The position numbers and the translations under genes are program-made. A stretch of 64,000 nt of DNA, taken from positions 1-64,000 of the forward strand of contig NZ_MAST01000007.1 of NCBI RefSeq assembly GCF_001758225.1, written 5' to 3'. The notes below the pieces were generated by a model. It did no database searches. It was not told where the DNA came from and was given only the letters and a program-made list of their open reading frames with translations. Below are positions 60,272-64,000 of this stretch, piece after piece (the first letter of the stretch is position 1; the number at the start of each line of letters is the position of its first letter). This DNA comes from Humibacillus sp. DSM 29435. GTDB taxonomy: Bacteria; Actinomycetota; Actinomycetes; Actinomycetales; Dermatophilaceae.

Positions 60272-61350
60272 TGCGAGCCCACCACCCACTCGGCGTAGAA
60301 GAGACCCAGCCCCAGGGCCACGAAGAGGCCGGCGATGATCCAGAACCGCACGACCACCGTCACCTCGTTCCAGCCGACCATCTCGAAATGGTGGTGCAGC
60401 GGAGCCATTCGCAGCACCCGTTTGCCCGTCGACTTGAAGGAGGCCACCTGGGCGACCACCGACAGGGTCTCGAGAACGAACATGCCGCCGAGGATGATGA
60501 GCAGGATCTCGGTGCGAGTGGTGATCGCCAGCCCGGCCAGCGCCCCCCCGAGGGCCAGCGAGCCGGTGTCGCCCATGAAGATCTTCGCCGGTGTCGCGTT
60601 CCACCAGAGGAAGCCGAAGCAGGCCCCCATCCCGGCCGCCGCGACCAGGGCCAGGTCGTGGGAGTCGCGCACCTCGTAGCACTTGATACCCGGGTTGGTC
60701 TGACAGTTCTGGTTGTAGGTCCAGATGCTGATGAGCACGTAGGCACCGAAGACCATCGTCGAGACCCCCGTGGCGAGCCCGTCGAGCCCGTCGGTGAGGT
60801 TCACCCCGTTGGTCGTGCCGGCGATCATGAGGTTGGCCCACACCACGAACAGCACGACCCCGAGGATCGTGCCTGCGAAAGCGAGGCTGATGTTGGTGTC
60901 GCGCACGAAGGAGATGAAGGGTGAGGCCGGGGTGCGGTACTGCGCGTTGGGGAACTGCAGCGCCAGCACCGCGAAGATGACACCGACCAACGCCTGGCCG
61001 AGCAGCTTCTCGCGCGAGCGCAGCCCCAGGCTGCGTTGCTTGCTGATCTTGATGAAGTCATCGAGAAAACCCACCACCCCCATGCCCACCATGAGGAAGA
61101 GCACCAGCAGACCACTGGCGGTCGGCGGGGTGAGCGTGAGCAGGTGGGCCACGGCGTAGGCCACGACAGTGGCCGCGATGATGACCGCGCCCCCCATCGT
61201 GGGGGTACCGCGCTTGGTGTGGTGCGAGGTGGGTCCGTCGTCACGGATGAACTGCCCGTATCCGCGCCGCTCGAGAAACTTGATGAAGAGCGGGGTGCCG
61301 AGCAACGAGATGATGAGCGAGAACGTCGCGGCGAGGAGCACACCCTTCAC
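60268..61350 (-). CDS. mraY: Phospho-N-acetylmuramoyl-pentapeptide transferase
   Basis: Integral membrane transferase (360 aa, about ten helices) making lipid I. GTPTMGG, the Asp-rich [31 protein letters not shown] and the PLHHHFE loop are all intact. GTG at 61350 overlaps the murF stop. Confidence 0.97.
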   Translation of the reverse strand: MKGVLLAATFSLIISLLGTPLFIKFLERRGYGQFIRDDGPTSHHTKRGTPTMGGAVIIAATVVAYAVAHLLTLTPPTASGLLVLFLMVGMGVVGFLDDFIKISKQRSLGLRSREKLLGQALVGVIFAVLALQFPNAQYRTPASPFISFVRDTNISLAFAGTILGVVLFVVWANLMIAGTTNGVNLTDGLDGLATGVSTMVFGAYVLISIWTYNQNCQTNPGIKCYEVRDSHDLALVAAAGMGACFGFLWWNATPAKIFMGDTGSLALGGALAGLAITTRTEILLIILGGMFVLETLSVVAQVASFKSTGKRVLRMAPLHHHFEMVGWNEVTVVVRFWIIAGLFVALGLGLFYAEWVVGSQ

Positions 61351-62738
61351 TGCGCGACCACCTCTCCTGTCGGCGACGTCGGCGGCGCCGTCTGGGCCAG
61401 CCGGTCCCCGAGCCACCGTAGCCCGCTGTCCCGGCTCGACTTGACCAACACGACGTCGCCGCGCCGAACGGTCGCCTCGATGTGGTCGTAGGCCGCCTCG
61501 ATGTCGGGCACCCAGTGGGGGGCGCCCATCACCCGGGCGCCCGCACCGACGGCCACGATCTCGTCGATACCGAGACCAGCAGCCAGCTGTACGACCGCGC
61601 GGTGCTCGTCGTCGCTCTCGTCGCCGAGCTCGAGCATGCTGCCGAGCACCGCCCACCGCCGGCCGTCGGTGGCGATCGCGGCCAGGGCTTCGAGGGCGGC
61701 CCGCATCGACTCGGGGTTGGCGTTGTAGGCGTCGTTGACGATCACGACACCGTCGGGCCGTTCGGTGACCTCCATGCGCCACCGGCTCCCCGCGATCGCG
61801 GCCGAGAGCCGTTCGGCCACGTCACTGAGCGCCACTCCCAGCTCGAGGGCAGCGGCGGCCACGGCGAGCGAGTTGGCGACGTGGTGCAAACCGCTCTGAC
61901 GCAGGGTGACCTGGCGTCGTCCTGACGCGGTGACGAGGGTGTAGGTAGCCCTCCCTCGGGCGTCGAGCTCCACGTCTTCGGCGCGCACGTCGGCGCTCGG
62001 GGCGCGACCGACGAACACCACCCGCGAGGCCAGGCCGGTCGCCATGGCCGACACGAGGGGGTCGTCGGCGTTGAGGATGCTGAGCCCGCCCGGCCCGACC
62101 GCGCGGGGCAGCTCGGCCTTGGCGATCGCGATGTTCTCGCGAGAGCCGAACTCGCCGAGGTGGGCGCTGCCGACGTTGAGCACGATGGCGACCTCGGGTG
62201 GTGCGATGGAGGTGAGGTAGGCGATGTGCCCGACTCCCCTGGCGCCCATCTCGGCGACGAGGAAGGCGGTCGTGGGGGTGACGCGGCACACGGTCAGCGG
62301 CACCCCGATCTCACCGTTGAGCGAGTTGACCGGGGCCACCGTCTCACCGCTCGGCGCGAGCACCGAGGCAAGCAGGTCCTTGGTGCTCGTCTTGCCCGAC
62401 GAACCGGTGACGGCGACCACGCGCAGGTGCGGGGCCCGGTCGAGCACCGCCCGCGCCAGGAGCCCGAAGGCGAGCTGGACGTCGTCGACGACGACGCACG
62501 GCAGGTCGTCGAGCGGGCGGGAGGTCAGCGCGGCAACCGCCCCGGCGGCAGCGGCGGCAGCCGCGAACGTGTGGCCATCGGCCTGCTCGCCGACGCGGGC
62601 GACGTAGAGCCCGCCGGGGCCGCACTCACGTGAGTCGGTGGTGACGGGACCGTCGACGACGACACTCTCAGGGTCGAGCTCGCCGTGGACCCGGCCCCCC
62701 GTGACGTCGCGGATCTCACTGAGCAGCATCGGGATCAT
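61347..62738 (-). CDS. murF: UDP-MurNAc-tripeptide:D-Ala-D-Ala ligase
   Basis: Mur ligase (463 aa) finishing the stem peptide. [21 protein letters not shown] holds the ATP loop, followed by [27 protein letters not shown] and [21 protein letters not shown] at 62738 overlaps the murE stop (ATGA). Confidence 0.96.
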   Translation of the reverse strand: MIPMLLSEIRDVTGGRVHGELDPESVVVDGPVTTDSRECGPGGLYVARVGEQADGHTFAAAAAAAGAVAALTSRPLDDLPCVVVDDVQLAFGLLARAVLDRAPHLRVVAVTGSSGKTSTKDLLASVLAPSGETVAPVNSLNGEIGVPLTVCRVTPTTAFLVAEMGARGVGHIAYLTSIAPPEVAIVLNVGSAHLGEFGSRENIAIAKAELPRAVGPGGLSILNADDPLVSAMATGLASRVVFVGRAPSADVRAEDVELDARGRATYTLVTASGRRQVTLRQSGLHHVANSLAVAAAALELGVALSDVAERLSAAIAGSRWRMEVTERPDGVVIVNDAYNANPESMRAALEALAAIATDGRRWAVLGSMLELGDESDDEHRAVVQLAAGLGIDEIVAVGAGARVMGAPHWVPDIEAAYDHIEATVRRGDVVLVKSSRDSGLRWLGDRLAQTAPPTSPTGEVVAQ

Positions 62739-64000
62739 GGGCGCGTCCCCGAGGTCGCGGCCGACAGGGCGGCGAGCACGGCATCCCGGTCGTCGAAGGG
62801 GTGCATGACGCCGTCGATCTCCTGCCCCTTCTCGTGGCCCTTGCCGAGCACGATGACCGTGTCGACGGCGTCGGCCCCACCACGGGTTCTCGTCTCGTCG
62901 ACCCCGATCGATACTGCTCGCGCGATCGCTGCTGCGCGCGCACCGCCGTCGATGAGCTCGGTGGCCATGGCCGACCCGGCCTCGATGAGCTCGCGTGCGC
63001 CGGCCAGCACCGCGGCGCGGATCGCGGCCGGCTGCTCTGACCTCGGGTTGTCATCGGTGACCACGACCACGTCGGCGTGCCGAGCGGCTGCGGCACCCAT
63101 CCGTGGGCGTTTGCCCCGGTCGCGGTCACCTCCGGCGCCGAGCACCACGATGAGCCGCCCACTGGTGGAGGGCCGCAGTGCGGCGAGCGCCGCGTCGACG
63201 GCGTCGGGAGTGTGCGCGAAGTCGACGATGCAGCGCGGCGACCCCGGGCGGTCTGCGGAGCGCGCGGCGCCGGCGGCCACGAGCTGCATTCGCCCCGGCA
63301 CGTCGGGAGGCACCGCCATCGCGGCCTCCACCGCCGCCGGCTCGAGGCCGATCGCGACCAGCGCCAGAGCCGCCAGCGCGGTGTTGGCCACGTTGAACGT
63401 GCCGGCGAGGTGCGAGACGAGCCGCAGCTGCGACCCGTCGCGCGCTTGCAGCGTGAACGTACCGTCGTCGCTCGAGCGAGCGACGACCCAGTCGGCCGAC
63501 GTGTCACTCGTGCTGACGGTGGTGACCGGCACGCTGGCCTCGGCGGCCAGTCGGAGGCCCCACTCGTCGTCGACCCCCACCACGGCCCGCCGTGACCGGG
63601 CGGGGGTGAACAGCGAGGCCTTGGCCTGGTAGTAGTCCTGCATGTCGGCGTGGAAGTCGAGGTGGTCCTGGGAGAGGTTGGTGAACAGCGCCACGTCGTA
63701 GACGACCCCGTCGACCCGGTGCAGCGCGAGCGCGTGGCTCGACACCTCCATGACGCAGGTGTCGAGCCCGCGCTCTCGCATCAGGGCCAGGAGGGCATGC
63801 AGGTCAGTGGTCTCGGGTGTGGTGCGCACGGAGTCGATGACCTCGTCACCGAGCCGGGTCTCGACGGTGCCGATGAGGCCCGTGCGCCGGCCGTGGGCGC
63901 GCAGTGCCGACTCGATCAGGTAGGCCGTCGTGGTCTTGCCGTTCGTGCCCGTCACCCCGATCATTTTCAGATCGGTGGAGGGGTCGCCGTACACCTGGGC
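62735..64000 (-). CDS. murE: UDP-MurNAc-L-Ala-D-Glu:meso-DAP ligase, cut by the window edge
   Basis: The C-terminal 421 or so residues of MurE are present; the N-terminal substrate domain lies beyond position 64000. The ATP loop [48 protein letters not shown] and FAHTPDAVDAAL are typical. The amino-acid-specificity motif reads DDNPRSEQ, where DNPR denotes meso-diaminopimelate rather than lysine. A GTG at 63994 is internal and not the start. Confidence 0.94.
   Translation of the reverse strand, partial: AQVYGDPSTDLKMIGVTGTNGKTTTAYLIESALRAHGRRTGLIGTVETRLGDEVIDSVRTTPETTDLHALLALMRERGLDTCVMEVSSHALALHRVDGVVYDVALFTNLSQDHLDFHADMQDYYQAKASLFTPARSRRAVVGVDDEWGLRLAAEASVPVTTVSTSDTSADWVVARSSDDGTFTLQARDGSQLRLVSHLAGTFNVANTALAALALVAIGLEPAAVEAAMAVPPDVPGRMQLVAAGAARSADRPGSPRCIVDFAHTPDAVDAALAALRPSTSGRLIVVLGAGGDRDRGKRPRMGAAAARHADVVVVTDDNPRSEQPAAIRAAVLAGARELIEAGSAMATELIDGGARAAAIARAVSIGVDETRTRGGADAVDTVIVLGKGHEKGQEIDGVMHPFDDRDAVLAALSAATSGTRP

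Overview
This is a GC-rich (around 70%) actinobacterial chromosome segment. The gene content and order point to the order Micrococcales. A family such as Intrasporangiaceae is only a guess. The evidence is a murE-to-ftsZ division and cell-wall cluster without ftsA, followed by pgeF, yggS, sepF, yggT and divIVA; a bifunctional PriA-type HisA; an arg cluster with its own argR; and an actinobacterial rRNA-operon leader at the left edge. Most genes lie on the minus strand, so transcription runs mainly from right to left. No insertion sequence, prophage, integrase, CRISPR array or tRNA was seen.

Layout, left to right. 1-458: promoters and leader of an rRNA operon that runs off the left edge. 459-3174: tyrS and two tandem 3-methyladenine DNA glycosylase paralogues. 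3178-9604: arginine biosynthesis (transcribed argC-J-B-D-R-H, with no argF or argG), with an ArgR operator over the argC promoter. 9648-17231: pheT, pheS, an orphan histidine kinase, an rRNA methyltransferase, rplT, rpmI and infC, the last with an ATC start and a terminator-like hairpin in its leader. 17400-25876: accessory genes (MFS transporter, EF-G-like GTPase, secreted SGNH hydrolase, PTGR-type reductase, Ohr, DUF445 membrane protein, SseB-like protein). 25873-34040: histidine genes priA, hisH, hisB, hisC and hisD, split by a plus-strand DUF1800-DUF1501 secretion cassette. 34070-42404: a secreted YVTN propeller protein, two divergent S9 peptidases, an APH-fold kinase, a pseudouridine synthase and an AlkZ-like winged-helix protein. 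42468-49981: dnaE, an RluA-type synthase, lspA, a DksA/TraR-like protein and divIVA. 50057-64000: yggT, sepF, yggS, pgeF, ftsZ, ftsQ, murC, murG, ftsW, murD, mraY, murF and murE (cut by the right edge).

The genes form tightly coupled operons. From murE to ftsQ almost every junction is a 4-base ATGA or GTGA overlap, and the arg and his clusters use the same device. At least seven genes have a TAnnnT hexamer 6-8 bases before the start codon with no Shine-Dalgarno sequence, which is the signature of leaderless mRNA.

The least ordinary observations are: the coupled glycosylase pair, one member lacking the conserved active-site histidine; the long palindrome plus tandem 12-mers at 40256-40368; in-frame minisatellites in three neighbouring genes (lspA, the DksA-like gene and divIVA); the DUF1800-DUF1501 pair in which only one partner carries a Tat signal; and a G-quadruplex tract touching a stop codon at 23741. 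Most of the window is conserved housekeeping DNA. I see no convincing complete new system, only candidate elements worth testing.
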